Assembly: GCA_023435725.1 (NCBI GenBank)
Contig: JAEYRD010000116.1
Coordinates: 1 to 64,000 of the forward strand
Reading direction: 5' to 3'
DNA: 64,000 nucleotides
From: Pseudomonadota bacterium
Lineage (GTDB): Bacteria > Pseudomonadota > Alphaproteobacteria > Rhizobiales > Xanthobacteraceae
The position numbers were made by a program, and so were the translations under genes. Of the stretch, positions 8,747-17,314 are shown piece after piece (position 1 is the stretch's first letter; every line of letters starts with the position of its first letter). The notes below the pieces were generated by a model that saw only the letters and a program-made list of their open reading frames with translations, was not told where the DNA came from and made no database searches.

Positions 8747-11007
8747 CAGGCGGTTCCTTCCAGGCCTTGCTGTTCGAGGAGTTGGAGTCCGGCGATCCAG
8801 ACCTGTCCGAGGCTGAGACCGCCGTCATTGGGCGGCAGCTGCCGCGGCAGCAGCGGCCAGAGTCCGGCGGCAACGCAGCCGCGTCCGATCTCGTCCGACA
8901 GGATCGCGTTGAGGAAGCAGCCACCGCTCAAGGCGACGGTCGTGATGCCGGTCTCGCGCGCCGCGCGGGCGATCCAGTCGACGCAGGCCGCGGCGAGCGT
9001 ACCATGGAACAGCTCAGCCCCAGCGACCGGGTCGATCCCATCGGCCGCAAGGCGATCGAGCAACGGGCACAGCGATAGCACGCCGTCCTCGATCATCCAG
9101 CCGTCCTCCGCAATGCGCGGCATGCGAACACGCGCTTCAAGCTTCATCGCGGCCTCGCCCTCATAGCTCTGCACCGGGCAAAGACCAAGCAGTCCCGCCG
9201 CCGCATCGAACAGCCGACCGGCGCTGGTCGTCGCCGTCACGCCCGGCTGATCGAGCATGGCGCAGAGACGTGCAGCCTGCGGCTGCGCCGCAAAACGGGG
9301 CGCGATCGCATCACCACGCTGCAAGCCATGCAGCACGCTTGCGGCCATACGCCACGGTTCGCGCGCGGCACGATCGCCGCCCGGCATCTTCATTGGCGCC
9401 AGATGTCCGAGCCGCTGGAACTGTGCGTTCTCGCATCGCAGGAGCTCCCCGCCCCAATTCCCGCCGTCACTGCCATGGCCGAAACCATCGAGCACCAGCG
9501 CCAAGGAAGGTTCTGCGACGCCATGCTCCGCCATGACGGAGGCGGCATGGGCATGATGATGTTGGACCGCAATCAGCCGTCTTCCGCTTGCTTCGGCGAA
9601 GCGGGTCGAGGCCATGTTCGGGTGCAGATCATGGGCAACGACGACCGGCTCGACATCCAGCGTCGAAAGCAGGTGGTCGACGGTTTCCTCGAAGAAGCGG
9701 ACGCCCTCCGCAGTATCGAGGTCGCCGATATGTTGGGAGACGAAGGCCTCGTTGCCGCGTGAGACCGTCACGGTCGATTTCAACGCACCGCCGACAGCAA
9801 GGATCGGAGGCACCGACCGCGCAAGGCGAACCGGCTCGGGCACGTAACCGCGAGCACGGCGGATGAACTGCGTCCGGCCCGCGACGACCGCCGCCACGGA
9901 GTCGTCGGCACGGGTGACGATGTCGCGATCATGGGTGACGATGAGGTCGGCGATGCAGGTAAGCCGCCGCTCCGCTTCGCGATTGTCGATCAGGAGCGGT
10001 TCACCACCGGGATTGGCGCTGGTGGCGACGATCGCCCAACTTTCCCCAGCGCGCGGATGCGCCGCGTTCAGCGCATCGAAGATCAGGTGATGGAGCGGCG
10101 CGACCGGCAGCACGATGCCGATCCGCGACAGCTCCGGTGCGACCATCGACGCCAGCCGATGGCGCGATTTGATCAGCACGATCGGCCGCGCCGACGTCTC
10201 GAGCAACGCAAGCTCGGCAGCGTCAGCGTCGACGATGCCGGCCACCGCATCCATCGAGCCGACCATGACGGCAAAGGGCTTCTGGTCCCGTTGCTTGCGT
10301 TGCCGCAGGCGCCGCACGACGTCATCATCGCGGGCATCGCACATGAGCTGATAGCCACCGAGTCCCTTGATCGCGACGATCCCGCCCCCGGCAATCGCAG
10401 CGGCGATCTGCTCGATCCCATGGCTGAGTCTTGGGCCGCATTGCGGACAAGCGATCGCCTCGGCGTGGAAACGGCGGCTCCCGGGATTGGCGTAGTCAGC
10501 CGCGCAGGCCCTGCACATCGCAAAGCGCTTCATCGCCGTGGTCGGACGGTCGTACGGCAGCCGCTCGGCAATGGTGTAGCGCGGGCCACAATGGGTGCAG
10601 TTGATGAAGGGGTAGCGATAAAAGCGACTGCTCGGATCGAACAGCTCGCTCAGGCATTCCGGGCAGGTCGAAGCATCCGCGACGATTCGCGTCGACACCC
10701 TGCCCTGCTCGCTCGTGCGGATACAAAACTCCGCACTCGCCACCGCGCCGATCGGCTGCACCGAGATCTCGTCGATCCGGGCAAGGGGCGGCTTTTCGAG
10801 TGGCAGCGCCGCGACGAAGTCCGACGCGCGCTCGCCCTCCACCTCGATGACGACGCCGTGGGAATCGTTGGCCACGAAGCCGCCGAGGCGATAGCGCTTG
10901 GCGAGACCGTAGACATAGGGGCGAAAGCCGACGCCTTGCACCGCACCGCGCACATGCAGGCGCAGTCGCCGTCCGTCCCGCGCCCTGGCCTCGCCGCCCA
11001 TCGTCAT
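8746..11007 (-). CDS. hypF: Carbamoyltransferase HypF
   Basis: 753-aa carbamoyltransferase that starts cyanide-ligand synthesis from carbamoyl phosphate and ATP. Domains in order: an acylphosphatase-like domain (GAVQGVGFRPYVYGLAKRY, residues about 20-100); two zinc-finger-like segments (CPECLSE, CTHCGPRY, CRACAADY, CPQCGPRL); a YrdC-like nucleotide-binding domain; and a C-terminal Kae1-like domain with HHHAHAASVMAEHG and a late SGGCFLN motif. Length and domain order are normal. It overlaps hypB by 4 nt and hypC by 1 nt. Confidence 0.95.
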   Translation of the reverse strand: MTMGGEARARDGRRLRLHVRGAVQGVGFRPYVYGLAKRYRLGGFVANDSHGVVIEVEGERASDFVAALPLEKPPLARIDEISVQPIGAVASAEFCIRTSEQGRVSTRIVADASTCPECLSELFDPSSRFYRYPFINCTHCGPRYTIAERLPYDRPTTAMKRFAMCRACAADYANPGSRRFHAEAIACPQCGPRLSHGIEQIAAAIAGGGIVAIKGLGGYQLMCDARDDDVVRRLRQRKQRDQKPFAVMVGSMDAVAGIVDADAAELALLETSARPIVLIKSRHRLASMVAPELSRIGIVLPVAPLHHLIFDALNAAHPRAGESWAIVATSANPGGEPLLIDNREAERRLTCIADLIVTHDRDIVTRADDSVAAVVAGRTQFIRRARGYVPEPVRLARSVPPILAVGGALKSTVTVSRGNEAFVSQHIGDLDTAEGVRFFEETVDHLLSTLDVEPVVVAHDLHPNMASTRFAEASGRRLIAVQHHHAHAASVMAEHGVAEPSLALVLDGFGHGSDGGNWGGELLRCENAQFQRLGHLAPMKMPGGDRAAREPWRMAASVLHGLQRGDAIAPRFAAQPQAARLCAMLDQPGVTATTSAGRLFDAAAGLLGLCPVQSYEGEAAMKLEARVRMPRIAEDGWMIEDGVLSLCPLLDRLAADGIDPVAGAELFHGTLAAACVDWIARAARETGITTVALSGGCFLNAILSDEIGRGCVAAGLWPLLPRQLPPNDGGLSLGQVWIAGLQLLEQQGLEGTA

Positions 11008-11942
11008 TCCGCCGCTGTCATCGAAGCCGGTTTCGTCGCCGCCGCCCGCTTGCGGATCCAGGCGTAGAACGCCGCAAAGCCTTCGCCGGTGCGCGCCGAC
11101 ACCGTCAGCACCTCGATCTTAGGGTTGACCCGCCGCGCATATTCGATGGTCTTGGCGAGATCGAAATCGAGCACAGGCGCGAGATCGATCTTGTTGATCA
11201 GCATCAGAGATGAGGCCGCGAACATGTCGGGATATTTCAGCGGCTTGTCCTCGCCCTCGGTGGTCGAGAACACCACGATCTTGCAGGCTTCGCCGAGATC
11301 GAACGCCGCGGGGCAGACGAGGTTGCCGACATTCTCGATGAAGAGGAGGCCGTCGTTCAGCCAGGGCAGTCGGTCATAGGCCTCTCCGACCATGGCAGCA
11401 TCGAGGTGGCAGCCCTTGCCGGTGTTGACCTGGATCGCCGGCACACCAGTCGCGCGAATGCGCTCGGCATCGTTGGAGGTCTGCTGGTCGCCTTCGATCA
11501 CGCCGATCGAAAAGCCGGCCTTCAACTCGGAGACGGCGCGGACCAGGAGCGAGGTCTTGCCGGCGCCGGGACTGGAAACCAGGTTGAAGGCGAGCACCCC
11601 GTCTGCAGCAAAACGGGCGCGGTTATCGGCGGCGAGCCTGTCGTTCTTGCCGAGGATGTCGCGTTCGACCTGGATGATGCGGTCGCTGCTCATGCCGGCG
11701 ATCTGCTGACCCGCCGGATGGGCGCCGCAGTCAAGAAGCCCGGCGTCGCCGGAGGGTTGGTCAGGGGCGTGGTCGTGAGCGTGATCATGGGCGCCGCCGT
11801 GGTGATGGTGGTCGTGGTCGTGGCCATGACCGTGGTGGTGATGATGGTGGTGCCCGTCGTGACCATGGCCGTGATCATGATGATGATCATGTGCATGTTC
11901 GATGGACGCTTTGCCGTCGCTGCAGCCGCAGACCGTACACAT
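11004..11942 (-). CDS. hypB: Nickel-inserting GTPase HypB with long His-rich nickel-storage segment
   Basis: SIMIBI-class GTPase that delivers nickel to the hydrogenase large subunit, 312 aa. The N-terminus MCTVCGCSDG carries the CxxCGC high-affinity nickel motif. A stretch of about 45 residues follows, with roughly 26 His in HxH and poly-His runs, like the nickel-storing HypB of rhizobia. The G domain has the P-loop SSPGAGKTSLL and NKIDLAP for guanine recognition. I start it at 11942, where the ATG overlaps the hypA stop (ATGA) and the CxxCGC motif begins; upstream open frame is antisense to hypA. Confidence 0.95.
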   Translation of the reverse strand: MCTVCGCSDGKASIEHAHDHHHDHGHGHDGHHHHHHHGHGHDHDHHHHGGAHDHAHDHAPDQPSGDAGLLDCGAHPAGQQIAGMSSDRIIQVERDILGKNDRLAADNRARFAADGVLAFNLVSSPGAGKTSLLVRAVSELKAGFSIGVIEGDQQTSNDAERIRATGVPAIQVNTGKGCHLDAAMVGEAYDRLPWLNDGLLFIENVGNLVCPAAFDLGEACKIVVFSTTEGEDKPLKYPDMFAASSLMLINKIDLAPVLDFDLAKTIEYARRVNPKIEVLTVSARTGEGFAAFYAWIRKRAAATKPASMTAAE

Positions 11943-12283
11943 CAGTCGACCTCCAATTCCCTTACGCGCATCTCTTCGCCGCCCGTCACCTGCAATTGAT
12001 AACCGCCGCAGGATGGACATGGCTCGTAACGTTGCTTGATCGCCACGCTCTTCGCGCAGGCCATGCACCAGGCCGTACCGGGCGTCTCCACGATCTCGAG
12101 CCTCGCACCTTGCGCGATGGTCCGCGCGGCGACGGCCTCGAAACAGAATTTCATGGCCTCCGGGGCGACATGGCTGAGCGCACCGATCTCGAGACAGACG
12201 ACGTTCACCCTGGCGAAGGCGCGCTTGCGCGCTTCCTCCTCGACGATGCCGATGATGCCTTCGCACAGCGCCATCTCATGCAT
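11942..12283 (-). CDS. hypA: Hydrogenase nickel metallochaperone HypA
   Basis: 113-aa zinc protein that binds nickel at its N-terminus and passes it to HypB or the large subunit. It begins MHEMALCEG, with the nickel-binding MHE. The zinc site is formed by two Cys pairs (CMACAKS and CPSCGGY). Its ATG lies within the end of hupK (8-nt overlap) and its stop overlaps the hypB start. The frame is open further upstream, but that extension is antisense-like and lacks the MHE start. Confidence 0.94.
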   Translation of the reverse strand: MHEMALCEGIIGIVEEEARKRAFARVNVVCLEIGALSHVAPEAMKFCFEAVAARTIAQGARLEIVETPGTAWCMACAKSVAIKQRYEPCPSCGGYQLQVTGGEEMRVRELEVD

Positions 12284-13367
12284 GGCCGGCCTCGCGAAAG
12301 GCAACGCTGAAACCGACGCAGGGATCGAAAGAGGCGACCTGCGCACGAACCGCATCCTGTCCGTGCCGGCCGGCGGGGAGCATCGCGCCCTTGAGGCTGC
12401 GGACCAGCGGTCCGCGGGCGTGAAAGTTCCACTCGGTCGGCGCCAGAAATTCGAAGTTGACGATACGATCCTCGTCGTCGATCGCAACGGCGTGATAGAG
12501 CCGGCCGCGCGCGCATTCGACGGCGGCCGCCCCCTTGCCTGGTCCGAGCCGATAGCTCGCGACGACGCCGTCATCGAGATCCGCGTCGCCACGATCGAGC
12601 CAGGTGTAGAGCTGTGCGACCTCGGCAATGCGCGCCTTCAGGCGCGCGGCGGGGCCCGCACCCGCCGACGAGAGTTCGTCGCGATGCGCGCTGCGCGCCC
12701 AGACGCCGGTTTCCGGAATCCGGCCGCTGAGTTCCGGCGCACCGGAATAGGCCGCACCGTCCGCCAGCAGACGCGTGACGACATTGAGGTCGTCCGCCGC
12801 CGTCAGGAACGATTGCTCGGCCACCGGCGGCGACGCCAGCTTGCCATCACATCCCGCGACAGAGGCGGCGAGCGCACTGCCCGGCGCGAGCGCCTGGTCT
12901 TGTCCGGCGATCCCCAGCGCATCGAGCGCTGCCTTGATCTGCAACACCGCGTCGCGATGCAAGTCCTGCGGGACGGCCTCGTCCGCGCCGCCGAGGAGCG
13001 CGCTCGCCTGCATCACGGCGCGTACCGCCGCAGCGTTCGCGCCGTCGAGTGCGAGCCGTCCGACGAACAGGCCGCGCAGCAATTCGGTCAGGCGCTCGGC
13101 GACCACCACAATGACGCGACGCCGCACTGTTGAGGGCGTCGCCTCCCGCCCTTGCGCGGCCTCGACCGCCGACAGGAACGCCACCTGATGGCCGACCGAG
13201 CACAGCGAGAAGAGCCGCGGCAGCAGCGGGTGCAGCGAAGCCGCCGGCTTTCCCGCAAACAGTCGCGTCAGCGGTGGCCGGCTGCGCGGCTTGATCGCGA
13301 CGTCGGCGATCGCAGCGCCGGACAACAGCACCGTGATGTCGATCTCGTTGCGGAAGGCCAGGCTCAT
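12276..13367 (-). CDS. hupK: Hydrogenase expression/formation protein HupK
   Basis: 363-aa protein of the HupK family, distantly related to hydrogenase large subunits and thought to act as a scaffold or chaperone during oxygen-tolerant hydrogenase assembly. It contains an LCSVGHQVAFLSAVEAAQG segment resembling the large-subunit N-terminal region, and near the C-terminus an FDPCVGFSVAF segment echoing the second Cys motif of large subunits but reduced to one Cys. It sits between hupJ (ATGA overlap) and hypA. The assignment rests on these remnants and on gene order. Confidence 0.85.
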   Translation of the reverse strand: MSLAFRNEIDITVLLSGAAIADVAIKPRSRPPLTRLFAGKPAASLHPLLPRLFSLCSVGHQVAFLSAVEAAQGREATPSTVRRRVIVVVAERLTELLRGLFVGRLALDGANAAAVRAVMQASALLGGADEAVPQDLHRDAVLQIKAALDALGIAGQDQALAPGSALAASVAGCDGKLASPPVAEQSFLTAADDLNVVTRLLADGAAYSGAPELSGRIPETGVWARSAHRDELSSAGAGPAARLKARIAEVAQLYTWLDRGDADLDDGVVASYRLGPGKGAAAVECARGRLYHAVAIDDEDRIVNFEFLAPTEWNFHARGPLVRSLKGAMLPAGRHGQDAVRAQVASFDPCVGFSVAFREAGHA

Positions 13368-13873
13368 CCGCGTCGCTCCGTTAAGGCGCCCCGCAGGAAG
13401 TTACGCCGATCGATCGGGGTTGTCGCGGGCTCGCGGCGGCGGACCGCTTCCTCGCTGTCCGCCGGCAGCATCAGTTCGGCGAGCGCGGCTTCGGCCGTCG
13501 CCCGCGCGGCTGCCATGTCGGCAAACTGGAACATCGGCGAGAACAGCGAGCAGCTCGCGATCCGGCCCATATGCCCGACTTCGCTGAGGGTGAATTCGAT
13601 ATCGCCAACGGGAAAGCGGATGCGCGTGGTCGCCCCCGATGTGTCCGGCGACGCCGCGCTCGCCGGCAGCACCACGTTCATGAACCACGGCGTGACCATG
13701 ATGCCGACGATCGTGCCGTTGAACTGGCGAAAGCCGACCGCTTCGACACCAAGCGCATCGTTGTAGATCGGCAGATCGCGCATCGCGCATTCGCCGATCT
13801 CCCGATAGCTTGCGGCCAGAAGCTCGCCCCACGCCATGGCGTTTCCGGCAGAAACCGGCGCGCTCCCCGTCAT
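13364..13873 (-). CDS. hupJ: [NiFe]-hydrogenase assembly chaperone HupJ (HybE family)
   Basis: 169-aa HupJ/HybE-family chaperone, linked to quality control of the Tat-exported small subunit. It carries the conserved block MRDLPIYNDALGVEAVGF and then IVGIMVTPWFMNVVLLP-like sequence (GIMVTPWFMNVVLPA), the family signature. A C-terminal tail with RRNFLRGAL faintly resembles a twin-arginine stretch. The start at 13873 overlaps the hupI stop (ATGA). Confidence 0.87.
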   Translation of the reverse strand: MTGSAPVSAGNAMAWGELLAASYREIGECAMRDLPIYNDALGVEAVGFRQFNGTIVGIMVTPWFMNVVLPASAASPDTSGATTRIRFPVGDIEFTLSEVGHMGRIASCSLFSPMFQFADMAAARATAEAALAELMLPADSEEAVRRREPATTPIDRRNFLRGALTERRG

Positions 13874-14079
13874 GTTTCGATCGCCATGAATTTGGATTTC
13901 GGGGCGTCGCAATTCGGGCAGTGCCACTCCTCCGGCAACGCCGCGAACGGCGTGCCGGGAGCGATCTGGGCCACCTCATCGCCATCGGCCGGATCGTAGA
14001 CCGTCCAGCAGATGCCGCATTCCAGCCGCGTGACGTCGGCGACGTCCTGACGCACGCCAAAATTCTCGAAGGCGCTCAT
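13870..14079 (-). CDS. hupI: Rubredoxin HupI
   Basis: 69-aa rubredoxin with the two iron-binding knuckles CGICWTVYDP and CPNCDAPKSKF, so a full Cys4 iron site. In hup operons this rubredoxin is needed for hydrogenase maturation in the presence of oxygen, probably by protecting or transferring electrons to the Fe-S clusters of HupS. It overlaps hupH and hupJ by 4 nt on each side. Confidence 0.95.
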   Translation of the reverse strand: MSAFENFGVRQDVADVTRLECGICWTVYDPADGDEVAQIAPGTPFAALPEEWHCPNCDAPKSKFMAIET

Positions 14080-14939
14080 TTGAAATAGGCCTCGATGATT
14101 TCCTGCAGCCGCTCGGCGGAGTCCTCAAAATCCTCGTCCGCGGCAAGCGCGACGGTCGGCACGCCGCCGACTTCGAGCGTATCGAGAATGATGGTGTCCA
14201 TGGCGTTGAAGAACTGAACCGACCAGACATTGCGGATGCCCGTGGACAGCACCCGGCAGGTGCCATAGCCGCGCGACACAAGCTGGATCGGCCCGTTCCG
14301 GATCGTGTCCTGCAGGAAACTCATGTCGACCGGGCTCATCGGCAACAGCGTGAAATTGATGATCTGCGAACGGATGCCGGGCTGCCAGGCCAGCGCCCGC
14401 TCGCGGATTTCGGCGAGCACTGGCAGCACGTTCATGGCGCCGTCCGGCACCTGCCCGATCTCGAAATCGGCAGACGTCAGGTCGGCAGCCGCGCGTTTGA
14501 CGATCTCCGGGATCGCCCCGATCTCGAGATATTCGTGGCTGGCGTCGGTCTCGAGCCGTACGCGCCAGATCCCCGCCAGCACCGATTCCTGAATCTGCGC
14601 CAGCGATCCGTCCGGCAACGCGACGACACCCCCGACCTCGCCCTCTCCGAGCACATCGGCCACCAGCTTACTCTCGAGATCATTAAGATTGGCGAGCCGG
14701 AACAGCTGCGTCGGCGCATCCGCCTTTTGGCCCGCAATGGCATCTGCGATCTTCGAGAGCAGCGCCACCGCGTTCGGGCAGCTCCTGGCAAGCTCGGCGC
14801 TGTCGAGCGTTGCAAGCTTTGCAAGCGCACCGGCCGCCGTCAGGCTGCCTTTCGATGCATTGAGACTCTCTTCGCCGATCGGAAACACGCTGACGGGTTG
14901 CTCGGCGCCTTCGGGCGCATCCCAGAATCCGACTTTCAT
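14076..14939 (-). CDS. hupH: Hydrogenase expression/formation protein HupH (HyaF family)
   Basis: 287-aa HupH/HyaF-family maturation factor. The C-terminal half contains a Cys in GYGTCRVLSTGIRNVWSVQFFN, the conserved block of this family, and the PVDMSFLQDTIRNG motif just before it. These proteins assist small-subunit maturation. It overlaps hupG and hupI by 4 nt each. No membrane or signal segment is present, so it acts in the cytoplasm. Confidence 0.9.
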   Translation of the reverse strand: MKVGFWDAPEGAEQPVSVFPIGEESLNASKGSLTAAGALAKLATLDSAELARSCPNAVALLSKIADAIAGQKADAPTQLFRLANLNDLESKLVADVLGEGEVGGVVALPDGSLAQIQESVLAGIWRVRLETDASHEYLEIGAIPEIVKRAAADLTSADFEIGQVPDGAMNVLPVLAEIRERALAWQPGIRSQIINFTLLPMSPVDMSFLQDTIRNGPIQLVSRGYGTCRVLSTGIRNVWSVQFFNAMDTIILDTLEVGGVPTVALAADEDFEDSAERLQEIIEAYFK

Positions 14940-15382
14940 AGCTCGACACCTTGAGCGCGATGCTGCGGAACGATGGTGACGGCGACCGCGGCGCTTTGCC
15001 CGCGCGGCCGGTCGATCAGCTTGTTGATCCGGTCGATATAGACCGACCAGTCCTGGATCTTGGCGATCAACCCCAGCGTCTCGCCCTTGGCGACAAAGAT
15101 CAGCGTCGGCTGCACGCGCACGCCGAAGCGCTGACCGAGCACAGTCTCATCGCCGCGCGCGATGATCGCGCCGCGCAGCCGGCCCTGGAACGCCTCGATC
15201 AGCTCCGGAAGCACCACGGCGACGTCGATCGCCTCTGGAAAGCGATTGGGATCGCCCGCCGACAGCAACACCGCGACCGCACCGGCCTCGGCGGCCCCAC
15301 CAAGAAAATGATCAACCGTTGCGGCATCGACCTCGGGCAGGCCGTGCCGCGTCAGATCATGCTTCCCCACCTGGAATTCCAT
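14936..15382 (-). CDS. hupG: Hydrogenase accessory chaperone HupG (HyaE family)
   Basis: 148-aa thioredoxin-fold protein of the HupG/HyaE family, which binds the Tat signal of the small subunit. The redox CxxC is absent, as is usual for this family. Conserved segments include FPEAIDVAVVLPELIEAF, GRLRGAIIARGDE and RFGVRVQPTLIF. It is the first gene after a 261-bp gap and lies behind a sigma-54 promoter (15426-15441), so it probably heads the unit hupGHIJK-hypABFCDE-hoxXA-hupT. Confidence 0.88.
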   Translation of the reverse strand: MEFQVGKHDLTRHGLPEVDAATVDHFLGGAAEAGAVAVLLSAGDPNRFPEAIDVAVVLPELIEAFQGRLRGAIIARGDETVLGQRFGVRVQPTLIFVAKGETLGLIAKIQDWSVYIDRINKLIDRPRGQSAAVAVTIVPQHRAQGVEL

Positions 15383-15425
15383 CAGACCTCCCTGACAAGC
15401 TTATGATTTGCTCGGGATAGGGGTT

Positions 15426-15441
15426 AGCAAGGCACGTGCCA
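15426..15441 (-). promoter_or_regulatory. Sigma-54 (-24/-12) promoter of hupG and the maturation operon
   Basis: On the minus strand the sequence reads TGGCACG-TGCC-TTGCT, a full match to the sigma-54 consensus with GG and GC ten bases apart. Transcription would start about 33 bp before the hupG ATG. HoxA is the likely activator. No TGT-N10-ACA NifA site was seen upstream. Confidence 0.85.
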
Positions 15442-15554
15442 GGACATACCAGCAACTTTCCGGATCTATCCAATTGATCTCAAACGTCTATCTTCGAGCA
15501 CGCAGCACGACGCACGCGCAGATGATAAGATACTTTCCGATTCAAGTGGAATCT

Positions 15555-15574
15555 ATCTTTGCATATAGAAAGAT
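15555..15574. promoter_or_regulatory. Candidate activator site upstream of the hupG promoter
   Basis: ATCTTT, an 8-nt spacer and AAAGAT form an inverted repeat in an AT-rich patch about 115 bp above the -24 element, a usual enhancer distance. Whether HoxA binds it is unknown. Confidence 0.3.
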
Positions 15575-15643
15575 GACTTCCAGCCAGCTGCGCCGCACCC
15601 GATCCCGCCGTGGATGCGATGAACACGGCTATCGGAGGTTGGC

Positions 15644-15940
15644 TTATTCGGACCGAAGGTGTGCGGGCAGCTGCGGCTCGCGGTCGATGAGGTCGGCAAA
15701 GAAGCGGTCGCAATCCTCGCCATCGAGCGCTGCGCTGAGGCCTTCGATCGCATCCGCGATCAGTCGCGCCTCCTCCTCATCCAGAAGCCGGATCGCGGTG
15801 TCGATATAGACCAGCACCTTGGCGCCAACGGGCGGGTTGGAGAGCAGCAGCACAGAGACGCGGCGCTCCTCGCCGCGAAACGTGCACAGCGCCGACATCC
15901 CGTCGGTCTCGACAATCGTCATCGGCAGGCCGAGGCACAT
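15644..15940 (-). CDS. hupF: Hydrogenase maturation chaperone HupF (HypC family)
   Basis: 98-aa HypC paralogue starting MCLGLPMTIVE with the essential Cys2. HupF in rhizobia acts on the uptake hydrogenase large subunit and protects it under oxygen. Its C-terminal extension (about 20 residues beyond HypC) matches HupF rather than HypC. It is the last gene of the hupSLCDF group and is followed by a 261-bp gap holding a second promoter. Confidence 0.9.
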   Translation of the reverse strand: MCLGLPMTIVETDGMSALCTFRGEERRVSVLLLSNPPVGAKVLVYIDTAIRLLDEEEARLIADAIEGLSAALDGEDCDRFFADLIDREPQLPAHLRSE

Positions 15941-15967
15941 CCCGTCTACTCCGGAAGTCCGCTGCGG

Positions 15968-16546
15968 TCAGGCCGACCGCATCTCATAGTGGACGTCATC
16001 GATGTCATTGGCGAGCAGCCGCTCGGTGTCCGCCAGCGGCTCGCTGCGCTGCCTCACCTTGACACCCCATTCGTCCAATATATTGCAGGCCAGATCGATC
16101 GCCGGCGCGATCTGGTCGCGCACCGGCGGCGTCAGCGGCCCGCCCCAGTCTTCGAGATCGAGCGGCTGGCAGCCGATCAGCACGAGATGCTTCGGGCAAC
16201 GGCCGAGCAGGTCGGCCGCGCTGATCACTTCCTGGAAGCCGGTCTGATGCAGGCTCATCTTCTTGGCGCCGGTGAAACGCGGCACCTCGTCGTCGCGCAC
16301 GAGCTTCAACTGGCCGGGTTCGAGGCCATAGTCGATGGCGTCGAACACGATCAGGCGATCGGCCTCCTCCAGATAGTTGACGAGGTAGAGCCCCTGCGTG
16401 CCGCCGTCGAGGATGGTGACATTGTCCGGCACGGCATAGCGGCGGTGGAACTCCTCCACGACGCGCACGCCAAAGCCTTCATCGGCCCAAAGGATGTTGC
16501 CGATGCCGAGCACCAGGATGCGATCGTCTTGCGAGAATGTCGGCAT
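15968..16546 (-). CDS. hupD: Hydrogenase maturation endopeptidase HupD
   Basis: 192-aa M52-family protease that removes the C-terminal peptide of HupL after nickel insertion. The N-terminal motif ILVLGIGNILWADEGFGVRVV holds the nickel-sensing Glu. The second metal ligand lies in IVFDAIDYG, and the His in a later LHQTGF segment. Its substrate is visible nearby: HupL ends with a cleavable tail after its last His, while HupV does not. It lies 15 bp downstream of hupC. Confidence 0.94.
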   Translation of the reverse strand: MPTFSQDDRILVLGIGNILWADEGFGVRVVEEFHRRYAVPDNVTILDGGTQGLYLVNYLEEADRLIVFDAIDYGLEPGQLKLVRDDEVPRFTGAKKMSLHQTGFQEVISAADLLGRCPKHLVLIGCQPLDLEDWGGPLTPPVRDQIAPAIDLACNILDEWGVKVRQRSEPLADTERLLANDIDDVHYEMRSA

Positions 16547-16561
16547 CGTTAGCGTTCCAGT

Positions 16562-17305
16562 CTAGTCGCGGAATTGACGCTCGCCCGAGATCATCGAGGA
16601 GATGATGCTCTGACGCGACATGATGTCTTCGCGAACCGCCGCATAGATGTGCACGATCACGAACATCACCAGCGCCCACATGCCGAGATGATGCCAGGTG
16701 TGGACGTCCTGGCTGTTTGGCCAGATCGCAAACACCCAGCCGAACAGCTTGTGCTGCCAGCTATCGATGCCCTGACCTTCCGAATAGAGCGCAAAGCCGG
16801 TGATGATCATGAAGGCCACGAACAGCGTGAAGCCCGTGAACATCGCGGTTTGCGCCAGCGGATTGTGGCCGACATACATCTTCGGCTCGCGCTCCAGGAA
16901 CGCGTACCAGCGGATCTCATGCAGCACTTCCTTCCAGAACTGCTTGCGATGGACCGGAATGTAGAAGATCTGCCGGGAATGGTGGTTGCCGACGAAGGCC
17001 CACAGGATACGCGTGAGGAAGAACACCGCGAGCACCTGTCCCGCGGCGAAATGGGCGAAGCGGATATAGCCCATCACGAAGTTGTCGGACGCCTCGCCCG
17101 CGACCGTCGGCAGCGGCGTTCCGATCAGATAGCCGGTCACCATCAGCACGAGAATCGAGAACGCGTTCACCCAATGGCAGATCCGCACCGGCGCTTCGTA
17201 GACATAAACGGTGGGACGACCCACCGCACGTTCTCCGGAAGCGTCGGCTGCGATCGCCGCGAGGTCGGGCCTGGCGTCAGAGGCGGGAGCGACTGCATCC
17301 ATCAT
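16562..17305 (-). CDS. hupC: Ni/Fe-hydrogenase b-type cytochrome subunit HupC
   Basis: 247-aa integral membrane dihaem cytochrome b that anchors HupSL to the cytoplasmic membrane and passes electrons from H2 to the quinone pool. Four hydrophobic segments are visible. Likely haem His ligands lie in RICHWVNAF, RFAHFAAGQVLAVFF and HTWHHLGMWALVMFVIVHIY. It follows hupL by 9 bp. Two adjacent ATGs (17305 and 17302) are possible starts; the N-terminal 40 residues are a hydrophilic extension. Confidence 0.94.
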   Translation of the reverse strand: MMDAVAPASDARPDLAAIAADASGERAVGRPTVYVYEAPVRICHWVNAFSILVLMVTGYLIGTPLPTVAGEASDNFVMGYIRFAHFAAGQVLAVFFLTRILWAFVGNHHSRQIFYIPVHRKQFWKEVLHEIRWYAFLEREPKMYVGHNPLAQTAMFTGFTLFVAFMIITGFALYSEGQGIDSWQHKLFGWVFAIWPNSQDVHTWHHLGMWALVMFVIVHIYAAVREDIMSRQSIISSMISGERQFRD

Positions 17306-17314
17306 GACCGCCCC

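Noticed and set aside
15442..15643. NifA or FixK site before hupG
   Set aside because: No TGT-N10-ACA and no TTGAT-N4-ATCAA was found; the TTG-N4-CAA seen at about 15473 has the wrong spacing for a HupR-type site.
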